A DNA stretch of 64,000 nucleotides. Source: Antitrichia curtipendula (taxonomy: Eukaryota; Streptophyta; Bryopsida; Hypnales; Leucodontaceae). The stretch lies in the NCBI GenBank assembly GCA_951230915.1, contig OX579636.1, forward strand, positions 22,875,567-22,939,566, in the 5' to 3' direction. Below, in pieces: positions 12,382 through 24,454 of this stretch. Positions within the stretch are counted from its first letter, which is position 1, and each line of letters begins with the position of its first letter. The notes beneath the pieces were generated by a model. That model did not search any database. It was not told where the DNA came from and was given only the letters and a program-made list of their open reading frames with translations. Both the position numbers and the translations under genes were made by a program.

Positions 12382-15300
12382 TTACATTTGGTGAATTTCT
12401 GGAATGCGATAAGCTAGGATACTGCTTTCTAGAATCTGTTTCACTTCATTGAAGCTAAAAGTTGGTGCATGTATGAAAGCATCTCTCTCGGACTTTAGGC
12501 TACCTATAACAGTACAAATAAAATAAAGATGCTTGCAACTTGCCCACCTCCCATGTCTGCCCAAAGACTTTATTGCCATATCTTTGAAGTTCAGCCAAGA
12601 GCATTCAGGGAAAGTGCCAATGGTGATCAAGTACTGTTGAACTTTCGGTGGAGCTCCAGAATCAAGGGTGATAATACACCCATATCCTGGATGAGGAATC
12701 ATCGTCACCTTACGTATCTGACCCTTCAAGGTGAGAGCAGACGCACAGTTGTTGGCCTGTTGAATGTTGGGAGCATTGTTGTTCCTGCGGATGGACTTAC
12801 CTGATCTGATCTTAGGACAATCATCTGCATTAGCTGGAGTGGGAAATGAAGCAAGGCTAAAGGGAAGCTCTACCGTCCCAAAGAGTCTCCTTGGAGAGAT
12901 GACTGCACGCTGTGGTAATTGGAAGCCAGCACTCTCTAAATCAAGGATTTCCTTCTTGGAAAGGTTGGTCCCAATCTTCACTGGCCATATACTTGGGATG
13001 TCCGATTTGGACTGTACCCACTTCCGCTTTGTACCTTTGACACAACGCTCGACGTCATCGTTGCAGAAGAAGAACTCCATTGTCTCCGGCCTCTTCTTGT
13101 GAGCGTTTTGTATGACTCCAGTGTATGTGGGGGCTGTAGTGGATTTGTTGCACTGAACAATCTTGGCCTTGCACTTCTTCTTGGTGATAGCTTGCTGGGC
13201 GAAGCAAGCCTTTGCTGAGGTCTTGGGCAACCTTGCAATGTGCCACTCCGTCTCCTTACAAGCAGTTTCGTATACAACAGTCACATAACTAGTTCTCCCT
13301 ACGTCGGTCGTCATAACTTGGTTGTTGAGTTCTTTGTCCTCTTGCAGCTCAGAAGAGAGTTCTTCCATTACATCGGGAAGACTGCAGCTCGCATGGTTAG
13401 CTCGGCTTGACCTGGTTGCAATTCGTGGACGAGAGAAGTTTACCTTACCGGCCGGTGTGATTCGCCTTCAAAACCGAGAGGAACATCGGCTTTTCGCTTT
13501 TGGGAGCGAAAGACTTCCTTGCCAGCCAAATGAGGGTCACGAGTGCAGAAGAGCTCTGCTCCTGGCAGTTTGGCCATAGCAACGTTTAGCACTTTGGGGT
13601 CACCAGTTCGTTCGGCTGTGCGTTGGGCAGCGCGAAGCTGCAATTCTTCTTTCCCAGGACTAGTACCAGCGCGGTCGCCCTTTAGGTATTGGAAATATCG
13701 GACAATCTGCATGAGTGCCCGGATGAAATCATCGACAGTAGCAGTATACAAATCAGTTCCTCGGTTGCCAGACTGCTGATTCCATTTGTGGTGCATTGAT
13801 TCGGCGAGATTACAAGAGGACATCTCAGCAAGCTCCAATTCGGTGAGATCCTGCCATGACAAAGATACAGACAAAAATCAATGGAAGAAATTAGGAACCA
13901 GAATGCCCCAAAGAGAAGCCAGTGTCATATGCAAAGTGACAAACAATAGCGAACTTACCAATTGCATAAATCCACCCCATTGGCGATAGCGGAAGTGCCA
14001 AAATGCCAACCAAAGCTCTAAACGGCTCAATCCCTCGTCGGATGTGGCCCCGGAGGAGAGCCACCATGCACGAATGGCAAGATATAGAGTTTCGGATTCT
14101 GAAGATGAAGCTGCATTTTTGTACTGCCTACAGAGCTGACGGTGATGGTGTTGGAGGTCGGCATGGATATCGGCCTTCGTATGCTTTTCAAGGGATTGGG
14201 CCCAATGGAATAGGCACGTCCTCTCTTGGTCCTTCATGGGAATCGTGGCATCACCACTACCGTAAATCACCCTAACCGCATTCCAGTTTGCTTGCGTGCT
14301 GTCCGCCATGAAGCCCTTGAACTTTGGTGATGGAACATCGTGCCTTGCCATGACATCATTTATGTTCTTCCAAAGTACCATCTGAGCAATAGCATCCTCT
14401 GACTGCATATCACATACCGCAATTGTCATGACTCGACAATACGCGGAGTCATACACATGGCAAGCCATGGTGGTCCAATGCTTGACTCTTTTGACGTGAT
14501 CAAACATAATCCACGATTTCTCCAAATCTCCTCCAGGCTGCATTCGTTTGACCAAGTGAATGCCAGATCCGGGCCTACCTCGGACATCTTGAAAACATAT
14601 ACCTTGTCTGAGTCGGAGCCTTGTCCCGGAAACTTGTTCTCCTGCACGTAGGCCCAATGGCTACAGCCTCTGAGTGTGGCGATGCCGTCCATGACTCCAA
14701 ATCTTCGAATGTACCTAAACGCAGTGACGTCGTTCTTGATGCTTGGGGAGCTCATGTACTTGCACTTCTCAAGAACAGGGACTAACTCCTCCAGATCGAA
14801 TTTTTGAACTTTCGCCCCTTCTGGATTAATGAGTAACACACCGACGAGTTCCTTACTAGCCTCCATGACAATTGCAGAGTTAGTGGCCTTGGGTGTCCTC
14901 TCGACCTGCTCCTGAATGAGTTGGCGCGTTTTCTCCTTGATCTCTTGATCTTCACCCACCTTTACAGGATGGTCATGAACTCCCAGATGCAGGCAAGCAC
15001 GAGTCATGTTAGCATCTCCGTAGACATAATAGACTCTAGCAACACAAGTTGCAACACAGGTCGGTGGAATTTTACAGATTTTGCAGACAAGTGTCGACCC
15101 AGCAAGTGCGGATTGGCCAGCCGGAATTGTCTTCACAGTGAATCCATCCCATTCCCTCTCATTGACCTCGGAGGTGCGATGAATGCGGGTAGTGTATTCA
15201 CACTTTTGATTGTCACAGCGGAGGTGGCCAATGCACGTAGAAGTGCGAAATGTCAAGCTGACATGACTCTTGATATTTGAAGTAACTGTTTTGGTCCAAG

Positions 15301-16066
15301 CATGACCATCATGATGCTTGTCCATTCCATGCATCATATGGAATGGACCGGTCTTTACTACTGGTGGTAATTCAAAAAGCACATCTCCACTAAATGTAGG
15401 AGGGAGAAACTTGACCCTCTGGACGCAAAGAGTTTCAAAATCAAGTGTTTTGAAAACATTCCTAACTCCTTTAATATCCCGAATTCTCTTCAAGGAATCA
15501 ACAACACTAAGGCACTCCTGAGTAAAGACGAGGGGTGAGGGATGATTCAACGGAGAAAAAGACTTCAAACATGACTCATGAAAAGTGCTATTGACCAATG
15601 GAGAAGGCACGGGAAGTGGTAGTACTGGAGAGTTCCTGTCCTCATCATCACTGAGAATTGTGATGAACTCATCAGCAAGTTCCAACTTCACCCGGGTGGC
15701 CCGGGTGACCTGAACGGTGCTCGTGGATGACGGGTGGGGTGTGACAAACTCCGTGGATGCTTCAGTGATTGATTGACTCAAGCCGTATACTCGATATCTT
15801 CCAGCATTAAGCAACCATTTCTTGGTGGGTCCGTCACAAACTGGAGACTGGACAATAGTGTGAACCAGATCTCCGGATTGTGCATCATAGACCTCTTCAT
15901 CAATGAACATGATTTCCTCACTCATCTGGAACCTGAGGCTCAACCTCAATGAGGTGACATGAGCTACTCCGTCATTGCCTAACGGGAAATATACTGGAAC
16001 CCTTTCACTACTGGAATAGATAATAGCCAACCGAGGATTAGGGTCACAAGTAAAATGAGCAGCCAT
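12382..16066 (-). pseudogene. MULE-type transposase with SWIM zinc finger, frameshifted
   Basis: Exons 16066-13959, 13850-13444 and 13381-12382 (GT-AG, phase-consistent) encode about 1,170 residues. The start MAAHFT at 16066 has an ACCATGG context; an in-frame ATG also exists at 16114. The middle resembles the MULE domain: an Asp in WIMFDHVKRV, then GFMADSTQANWNAV, then TCLFHWAQSL, comparable to the second Asp and C/H motif of MULEs, followed by SSCNLAESMHHKW. The C-terminus has a SWIM-like finger, ECSWLNF...CKHLYFI, with Trp where the CxC signature expects the second Cys (12595-12597). Frame changes near 14569-14576 between KVYVFKMSEVGP and GIHLVKRMQPGG, as if one base were missing. A 41-nt intron would bridge it but is too short for plants. 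It should act in the nucleus on the element ends, if functional. Confidence 0.75.
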
Positions 16067-16114
16067 GGTGAAACGGATAATTGAGAATGTGAAGAGTTCT
16101 ATGAGCATTTCCAT

Positions 16115-16974
16115 GAAACAACAAAAACCATGCTACGGCCTAACATATGGGTCTGTGAACCAGTCACACAATTCAAAAGAATGACGTTTATGAATTTAAT
16201 TTACAGCAAGAATCGCCAAAATGAGATTGTGTCAGACAAGAAAGCTGAGTTTGGTAACACACAACTAATGGAGAGATATTTATGAATAAAGGTTCGTTAT
16301 GTTCATTGCACGTTGCACTTGATATCTGTGAGTAGTATCTATGTACAGGAATTCATAAATGAAGGAAGTACCTAAACCAAAGGGGTAGCCCGCTTAGCAT
16401 TTTAAATATTGGGAAATAATATGATTAGATCAATGTTGCCATTGAAAATCACATATTCGTAGAAGTATATATGATTAATGATTTAATCATTACGAGTAGG
16501 ACTAATACGATAACTTCTTCTATTAAAAGACTTCAGAGGACTGTATCACACTTAATATATTTTAGATTATAGTGCCGAAGTGTATTATGATTTACATTGT
16601 AACTTATGCCCAAGAAAATCAATAATAACATTAAATAAAGATCTGATAATCTTCTATTTAAATTAGTAGAAGTGGGTTTATTTGTACTTAGGTGAAGCAC
16701 ATACTTGTTGTTCTAAAATAGAATATAGTGTAGGTTTAACGAAACTACAAAGCACCTAAAGCATTCATGGATTATTGCCAGTATTTTGTCCATGGCTGCG
16801 GGAGTTAAATTATTCTGTCAGTACTCTATCAAAAGAACTAATGCCATAATAATCATCAATAAATTATCTGACATTTTTGGCGCAGCTGTCCTGTTAGTAA
16901 ACAATATATGATGGGTCTCTTAGGGCTCATTCTCATAATAGTTGAGGCTAGGAGCTTACATTTTTCTAGGGCAA
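16115..16974. other. Leader region of the transposase gene
   Basis: AT-rich, no credible frame. It presumably holds the promoter and 5' leader of the minus-strand transposase gene. Confidence 0.4.
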
Positions 16975-17286
16975 ATGAATGAGTTAGATGAGCCTCTTGT
17001 GTCCAATGAGACCAGGAAGAGGAGGAGACGGTCAAAGTTTAGATATTCTAGCAGGAAAGTATTGCAGCGATCGAGACTGAAGAGGGAATCATCTAAATTT
17101 GTAGAAAATCACTTGGAGTCGGTTACAAAGGTATTATCATTTCAATGTGAGATTGGTGACACTGACCATCATGACGTTGCACAAGGATCAAGCTGTCAAC
17201 GATGCCTTCATAGTATTGAGGAACATGATGGTGACGGAGTGATGCAGAGATGTGGAATATTATTTCTTCCGAGGGACGCAATCTAA
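16975..17286 (+). CDS. Possible small basic protein or exon inside the MULE
   Basis: An ATG-started frame of 103 codons. Its N-terminal half is strongly basic (ETRKRRRRSKFRYSSRK, a nuclear-localisation-like run) and its C-terminal half contains several Cys and His (SSCQRCLHSIEEHDGD). The first part could also be an exon ending at the donor-like AAG|GTATTA near 17130. It lies between the two divergent genes of the element. No family is recognised and expression is unknown. Confidence 0.25.
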   Translation: MNELDEPLVSNETRKRRRRSKFRYSSRKVLQRSRLKRESSKFVENHLESVTKVLSFQCEIGDTDHHDVAQGSSCQRCLHSIEEHDGDGVMQRCGILFLPRDAI

Positions 17287-18060
17287 AGGTTAGTAGCGTA
17301 TCATTCTTGATGAATTGTAAGCTGTAAGGGGATTGAGAAGTTGGCTTACTATGAACAGAGGTTAGAATCAACATCATTCATGTAAATGTCACCACTGAAT
17401 AGTCTATGAACTGATCCTAAAGTACCTCATGAATGAGTTATACAAAATTGATTTCCTCTTTGTCCTTGAGAGCGTCCATGCAATATTCTCCATGAATTCA
17501 TCAGATTAAGCCTAGATTTCAGGGTTTACTCTCCTTGATGTTTTCCAAAGCAAGTGTCTGGCAGATCCATAGATGAATTCCATCTCGGACATAAAGGTCT
17601 TCACAGGGTGTTTTGATATAATATATACTGGATTGCAGCCTTATAATGTTCCGGTAGTCTTCATTGAGTTACGAGGTACGATTTGCTGAGCTTTCCCCAA
17701 GGAGCGACTAAAGATAGTTCTTTGATGATAAGCATTTGTCTATGACTTAGAGGACTGAAAACCCTAATACAGAAAAAGATGTATACAAAGACTAAAGGAA
17801 TAGCAACCACCATAATCAAAATATAGCGAACCCATGGCCCTAATTTGTATCTCTAAGTAATTAACTTCACGAGTTACTGGAAATTACGCATCTTGTGTCA
17901 CCTGATTAGAATGGACGTGGTTAATTTAAAGAACGGAAATGCGCGAGTTCCTTAGCATTCAGATGATCATTGATTTGTTCCTTATACCTTCCAGCCTTTG
18001 AGTGACCCTTTTCCTCCTAACATCCAACCTTTGAGAGATTCCTTGTCTTTTATTTTGCAG

Positions 18061-18525
18061 CCCGTGGATGCGCTCTCTGAGACTTTCGTGACTTTAAGGT
18101 GTGCGGGGGAGAGCGGGAGAGGACGACAGAACCGTGCCTTGGAGACAGGAAGAAATTTGCCGAGTCCGGGAGGCAGCGAGAGCGGCCGTCAATTACGAAT
18201 CGCGGAGGTGTCCAACGTTTCTTTCAGTGAGGGTGGGAGCGCGAGCGACTGTGACGATCTTGTCCCGGAGGTAGGAAAGCAACAGACGAGGGGAGGAGGG
18301 AGCGGGAGCGGAGGACAAAATTTCTGTCTTGAGGCACTGAAGACATTCTCGAGGGCGGGAGCGAGTGGGAGCGGCGGGCAAAGTTTCTGTCTTAAGGCAC
18401 CGAAAACATTCTTGAGGGCGGGAGCAAGCAGGAGCGGCAAACAAAATTGCGGTCTTGAGGCACCGAAGACATTCACAAGGGCAGGAGAGACCAGGAGTGA
18501 CCGAAGGAATCAGATCCAGAAAGAG
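18061..18525 (+). CDS. Possible exon with a three-copy 63-bp coding repeat
   Basis: Bounded by a good acceptor (TTTTATTTTGCAG) and donor (GAG|GTAAGG), 465 nt long and open throughout in one frame. It contains about three tandem 63-bp units encoding 21-residue repeats such as FCLEALKTFSRAGASGSGGQ (about 18300-18490). There is no ATG in the frame, so it would be an internal exon or a repeat that happens to stay open. The antisense strand is also open over the repeats. It might be a 5' exon of the downstream gene; unproven. Confidence 0.3.
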
Positions 18526-18635
18526 GTAAGGAATCATTAAACTAAATAACGCCTCCAAAGTAAGTCAGGGTTTGATCTTCGCTGGCTTCATCTCAAGGAA
18601 GACCTGAACTCCGCAGACGTTCCTGTCTTCATTTG

Positions 18636-18930
18636 GGTGAGCCGCTTCTCACGTCCTGGTGTCGTTGGGGCTTAGCTTCGGTCCCGAGGTCTTGTGTCAC
18701 ATGCCCACGGACGTTCACTGAGGCAAGGTGAAGCATGCTGTCCGCTTCCCCAGTAGGTTGAGTCTCCAGCTTCCTCGTGTGGGGGTGAGCCGCTTCTCAC
18801 GTTTTGGTGCCGCTAGGACCTAGCCTCGCTCCCGAGGTCTCCTTTCACTCACTCGTGGAGGTTCGCTGAGGCAAGGAGAATCACGCTGTCCACATTCCCG
18901 ATAGGTTGAGTCTCCAGCTTTGTCAAATGG
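18636..18930. repeat. Tandem duplication of a ~146-bp unit
   Basis: Two diverged copies in direct orientation. Each starts GGTGAGCCGCTTCTCACG, passes CCCGAGGTCT, and ends GTAGGTTGAGTCTCCAGCTT-like (second copy ATAGGTTGAGTCTCCAGC). Non-coding, moderately GC-rich, inside the large element. Confidence 0.8.
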
Positions 18931-19157
18931 TTTTCTGATTTTTCCATGATCGATAGAAGTCGAGAACGAGAGAACGGCGGGCCTGTCTTCAAAGCTCTGA
19001 GGACGACCTTGGGCCGACAGCCACTGAAAATTGATCGGCTGAAGGGCATTTTCAGTGAATTGATTTGATTGGTCCGGTTATTGTCTTACTAGCGCACTGT
19101 GCGTATTCAATCAGTAAAGCTTCCGAGTTGTTCCTCGAATCCAGTGACTGCATGTAG

Positions 19158-19600
19158 GTGGCTTCGGCGCCGAGGGGCTCTATAGATTACGTCAGGACGT
19201 GAGCTGGGGCAGCCACAACCTTATCAGTTTCTCAGCCGAAAATTGCAAGACCCTACTGCTGATGACGTCCTTCTGTCCCTCTGGTGTAGCCTCGCCGCCG
19301 AGGGACCACCACAGGATTTGCGGGATGCCATGCGCGGCAGCAGCTTTGTCATTTGGTTCCTTTTTTTTTTATCGCCGTGAGCTCGTGATCGGTTTCGGAA
19401 AATCTTCTTCGTTAGCCACGCTCTGCCATCATGAGCGTATGGATTACTTGCCTTGTCTGGACTTTTGCAGATTGGGGGAGGTGACATCCGAGAATCTCAA
19501 GAGTGAGTCTTCGTCTTTCTGCTTTTCAAAGTCTCAAATCTTGCCGTTGCTGTCCTCCGGAGATTTCACCAGGGCAGCCTCGGCACCGAGGTGTCCCAGA
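19158..19600. repeat. Dispersed GC palindromes (CCTCGGCGCCGAGG type)
   Basis: Three versions of one short palindrome occur at about 19160 (CTTCGGCGCCGAGGGG), 19290 (GCCTCGCCGCCGAGGGA) and 19577 (GCCTCGGCACCGAGG). Each could form a small hairpin or be a binding site in the leader of the ParB-like gene. The stretch has an open frame from 19199, but it starts at GTG and lacks conserved features. Confidence 0.5.
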
Positions 19601-20152
19601 GGATCTGCAACGCCGTTGTGCGCAGCTACCCCTCAGACTGAGAATCGTGTACTATCTACTGTATGGGTCTTGTATGTTCCCGTGGTAGAAAAGAGGTCAG
19701 ACAGTGTTTGGTGTAATTAGAAATTCTCCTTAATCTCGATATCGGCCATTAGAGTAAGCATTGAATTCAATCTCAGTGTTCATTCTGGGGACAGAAACAC
19801 AGAGACTGGATTTCCAGCTCTTCATCATGCACAGCCTTCATGAATGTGCAATCCCAGCGGTGACAAGTTTGCATCGTAGCTAAATCTTAGTGGTGAAAGA
19901 TCTGAGCTGTCGTAACCAATTTCTAATTATTCATGATGAACAGACTATTGATTTCATATTTGTGAACTTTTCATTCTACAAATGCATGATATTCTTTATT
20001 ATTTAAATGTCTGTTGCTCCAGTTCGCTTTCTCAATGTGCGCACATATTTTCTTGAATCTAGGAATGTACATTCGCGGTGAAAGCTGTATGGTCCGTATA
20101 CTCTAGGTGCAAGTTTATAATAATCTAATTACTCAGATTTGTCGGGCAAATT

Positions 20153-23100
20153 ATGGCTCAAGTAGGGGACACTCTGCTACATCCCGAGCCTTGTGGAGAG
20201 GGAACCTCCGAGCCACGGACGGCCATCGATATCAGTGAGGATGAGGCAGAGGAAGCCCTACTCAAGCTTAATGAAGACGAGTTGCGTAACCAACAGAAGT
20301 CAAACAGCATCCATTGCATTGAGGAAATGAGGTTATCGCCCAAGGAGGCCTCGAGGTTCGAGATACCGCTATGTCGGATGGTGTACATGCCATTAGTCCG
20401 CCCAACGCTTGCCCAGGACATCAAGAGGTTGGAGGCCGAGTTTACCCATGGATATAGGCCGGGAGCATCCGTGTTCTATGTATCCACAACCAATGAGAAC
20501 GGGGAGGAGAGGCTTGTGACGGATGTGGACACTAGTAGTTGGGGACCTCAGTGGACCTCAGTTAACGATGCATTCGAGGCCAAATTGTCCCTAGACCCTC
20601 ACTTCATGTTTTTATGTGGTCGAATGTTCTTCATTTGTGATGGAAACCATCGTTTCAAGGCATGGACAGGATACATTGACCGGCTTCATCGGAATGAACG
20701 GGAGTGGCATTATTGCGTGGATAGCATTTGCCTCGACACGAAGGGTAAGGTGGCCCTCCTAATGAACGCCATGCACGACATCAATAAGTAAGATTTCTCA
20801 CTACATTTTTTTGGATTTTCTATTTTTTTCTACAAGTACTTGTTTCTTACTGTCATTTGGTATCTTCAGGTCCAATGAGCACTCCCATGTGAAGACGAGC
20901 ATGGTGCACACACTATACCGTGTGAAGTCTGTCGGGTGCATGCCCCTCGAAAGCCTCAAGTCTTGGCTCATTGAGGAAGAATACAGGAGGTGTGTAAAGA
21001 GCCCCCACATTGAGAAGACATGGTATCCTCTGACAATCGATGTCTTTGTTGCGCTCCTCTTCAGGGTAATAATCCTACTGACTCTTTGTGTTAGTCAAAT
21101 TTCTTAATTTCATAGACATCCATGCTTATGCTAGTCACTCATTTTCAATTGCAGCAAGAGATTGGGGAGGCCTCAGATGATGCGGCAAGAAGGTATTATG
21201 ATGAGACACCGATGGAGGTCAGGACCGACGCCGGCGTTACTACGGCCATGAGGGCTGCAGCAAGAATCAAACATCAATCGTTCAAGGGCCAGTTCTTCAA
21301 GTACCTGTCAATTGCCAATCCGAAGTTCGGTGACAAGTTCCTTGAAGAGGTTCGTTTTTCTCTTGAGACTCCTCTTTGGGACCTTCTTCTTATTTCATAT
21401 TAATGTATTAACATCCCTTGTACATTTCGCAGATCACGAAGCGCTGGAGCAATAACGAAAAGCCAGAGATGACACTAGAGAAGCTTCAGCTCATTGCAAC
21501 GGCTTGTGCAGGTCCAGAGTTTAAAGTTCGGTGGCTTCAAAATTGGAATTCAAGCATCCACTCCCGTGAGGCAGTCCATTTCCCTCCTAAGGGATTTACT
21601 GAGAAGGACTTCGAAGGTTGGCTAAACAAGGCTTCATTTTGGGCAAGGGTGAGTACTCGAGATTTATAATAATCACATAGTTGAATTCATTATCAACTTT
21701 GATATTTGTTGACTCTATAAAGTTCGTGTTAGTGTTTGTTGTACTCTTCGTTTACTTCATTTCATATTTATACATGGTATTGATGAAGTTGACATTAATC
21801 ACCTAAACCCTGGCCATTGAGCTTTTCAACGTGTTTCATTTATCTTATATCCTACAGCTTGAGGACGGTGCTGTTGATCTGTTCTCGAAGAGCGTCAAGG
21901 ACGATAGCTTGGCGATAAACATGGATGTCGCTCAGAAGCCCAGGTCCATCTCCCAGTACATCCAGGCTTGGCATAATCAGATATGGGAGCATGGATTTGT
22001 TGGCTTCTTCAATGGCAAGGAGTCCTATACGAAGACGAAGGCATTCGTAAACCAGAAGCAAACAGACCTTGCTGTGAAGCGAGCCGTATATAGGTATAAT
22101 CTGAGTTCATAATCTGTTTATTATTTCATTGTTTCATTGGTATTGATGATTGTTACATAACTCTTCTTTTGCTTTGTCTTCCTTCATCAGGTACTTCAAG
22201 AGGGAGCTCCTCCCACTTGGTGCCATTGAAGAGCCCCACCTTCCGCAATACTTGACTACATGGACAAACAAGAACTCCGTTCTTTGCATGTACAATGCTT
22301 GGCATGCTCGGTTTTGGTCCCTTGCGCATCTCAGGGCGTGTTGCTGGTACATTGAATGCGGGAAGTCCTTCTGCCCAGTTGAAGAAGAGGACGCGAAGAA
22401 GGCTTCTGATGAAGCTGATAATGTTGCTCCCGGCCAAGATGATGTGCAAGAGGAGGAGGTGCAAGAGGTGGACATCTCTACGCTACCCGAGAAGGAGAGG
22501 AACAAGATTCTCAACCAGAGGACCAAGGATGCAAAGAAGGCCAAGGCTAAGGCTGATAGGGAGGCCCAGAAGGTCAAGGACAAGGCAGCGAGGGATGCAC
22601 AACGGAATGCAGAAAGAGATGCCAAGAGAGTTGGGCGATCAAGGAAGTCAAAGGCAGGTGATGCTTCTATTCCAGTGCTTGTGTTCCCAGAGGCTTCCAT
22701 TGGGTCCATGTCACAGAATCCTCGCAAGCGGGATTCTTCCTTTATCGAGCTCTCAGCTTCAAGATTGCAGCAGTGTACATCACCTGCCTTCCAAGATTGC
22801 TCGGGGGGGACTTTGCATTTGGATGAGCTTTTCCTCTCATCATCTCTAGATGCCGTTGCATCGTATTATGAGCAACACAATTCTTTTCCGAAGGAATGGA
22901 TGGATTTGCAAGCCTTTCTTGAGAAGGTATTCCCCTGCTCTTGTTTTCCATTGCATTCTGATGTCATTGTTGTTCACATGAAGTGAGTGTCATTCTAAAT
23001 TTTTTTTGACATGTGCAGCACAAATCTGACAAGGCCCGAGCCTTGAGAGGTGTTCAAGCCGTTTCCGGACTTCTCGATCTTATGGTGGTGGATATTCTTG

Positions 23101-24454
23101 AAGGTCTACCGGTTCCAACAGTGAACTCTCCTGGCTCATCCATTCCGGAGTGGAACAAGCTTCCAGATCGATTTGTAGAGACAGTTTTCGAAAGTGCCTG
23201 TGAACTGGTTCACGACAACGGGGTGCTCCTATTGTTTCATCCAGATCATCTTCAGATCAAGGCTGATATTTGTGGCTGCCTAAAGCCTTACCACTTCTCA
23301 CTCTTCAAGGAATTCATGGGAGTGATTCGCTTACCTCTGACTAGCGCCAGGAACGCTTCAATGATTGTGAGTCCATCATGCATGTTCAATTCACTCTTGT
23401 CCTAAGCACTCGCTTCACTGACTTCTCTTGTACTAATGCCATTTGTATTTTCATTTGTTTGTAGACTTTGAGATTCTGCATTCAACTTTTTGTGAGGAGC
23501 TTCCCCGAGGTACCAGCCTCCACCTTCTCCATTACGCCTGTGCCAGAGCTCGATTCTATCGGTATCAACGTCGCGGCTGATGATGTTCTCTTCAACTTGG
23601 TAACAAAGGACACACAGTGACACAGCTGATGAGAGGCACTACTCCTTGGAGAGGAGGTAGGGAGAAGGACCCTATACTTCTCCAAACGCTGATTAAGTCT
23701 ACCACGCAGTTTGGTGACATAGTGCTTGATTGCACTGCGTCCACTGGTAAGGGCTTCCTGCTGAATCTCTTTATGAAGGTGTTATGATTTCTTGTTCATT
23801 CACATTTCCTTACTTGTTCTTGGATTCAATACAGGAGCTTCTGTCCACACTTGTCGAAAGGCTGGTCGGCATTTCGTGGTCATGGAGGTGGATCAACCGA
23901 TCTTCAAGGAAATTCTGGAGACCTTCATCGTGGTCTCTGTCCCTGAGGTCTCCAAGAAGCAACGTCTTGATGCTGGAGAGGCCTCTGAGGTCTTAGTGGA
24001 TGAAGAGATTGCGGAGTCGACCATTGTTCCACGCCATAGATTCTGTAAGTAAGTTTTTATCATGCTTTGAATATGGAGGTTTAAATAAGTTAGTATTGCT
24101 ATGAATTTATTTTCACTCTTTCCTATACTAATCTCTTCATTGACTTGTTGTATAATCAGCTCGAGCTTGAGGAGTCCAACTCCTACTTTCGCCTTGCAAT
24201 CAGGACTGCTTCATAGCCCTGAGAAGTCATTTACCCTACCTGTCTATGCTGATGCAATGGCACGTGCTTCTCTACAAAGTAGACCCACTTTTGCACCTCA
24301 ACCTGGACTTGGAGTAGATCGCAGGGTCCTAAAGTATCTTGACATAGATGCTGCTGTTGATACTTTGTTTCCATCAGATTGTTCAGATTCAGAATCTAGT
24401 TGTAGATCTGGTGATATCTATGGAGACTGTAGTGGTGATAGTATATCTTCTTAG
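20153..24454 (+). CDS. ParB/sulfiredoxin-like domain fused to a DNA amino-methyltransferase-like domain (frameshifted)
   Basis: Ten exons: 20153-20787, 20870-21065, 21155-21349, 21433-21648, 21858-22093, 22191-22926, 23019-23366, 23465-23746, 23835-24048, 24160-24454; about 1,118 residues. Residues 75-200 look like a ParB/sulfiredoxin fold: a LVRPTLAQDIKRLEAEF stretch, then FFICDGNHRFKAW (DGNHRF at 163-168), like the DGxHR core. A Lys/Glu/Ala-rich charged linker follows (about 575-645). The C-terminal part resembles beta-order amino-methyltransferases: a motif IV position (LDLMVVDILEGLP), a 'LVHDNGVLLLF' strand, TPWRGGREKDPILLQTLI, then SAM-binding motif I (GDIVLDCTASTG) and a KAGRHFVVMEVD strand. 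The catalytic D-P-P-Y is replaced by D-I-L-E. In exon 8 the frame shifts near 23595-23600 (one base missing within FNLGNKGH), giving a TGA at 23618. Likely nuclear; function unknown. Confidence 0.7.

Noticed and set aside
14533..14575. A 41-nt GT-AG intron bridging the transposase frameshift
   Set aside because: Much shorter than plant introns, and it would remove sequence (GIHLVKRMQ) that reads like conserved protein in the other frame.
18189..18558. Antisense frames over the 63-bp repeat
   Set aside because: Open because 63 is a multiple of three; no start context or splice support.
19199..19720. 173-codon frame
   Set aside because: GTG start, no conserved features, overlaps non-coding palindromic repeats.
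20153..24454. Bacterial contamination as the source of the ParB/methyltransferase-like gene
   Set aside because: Nine phase-consistent GT-AG introns and a position between plant-type transposon ends argue for a resident eukaryotic gene.
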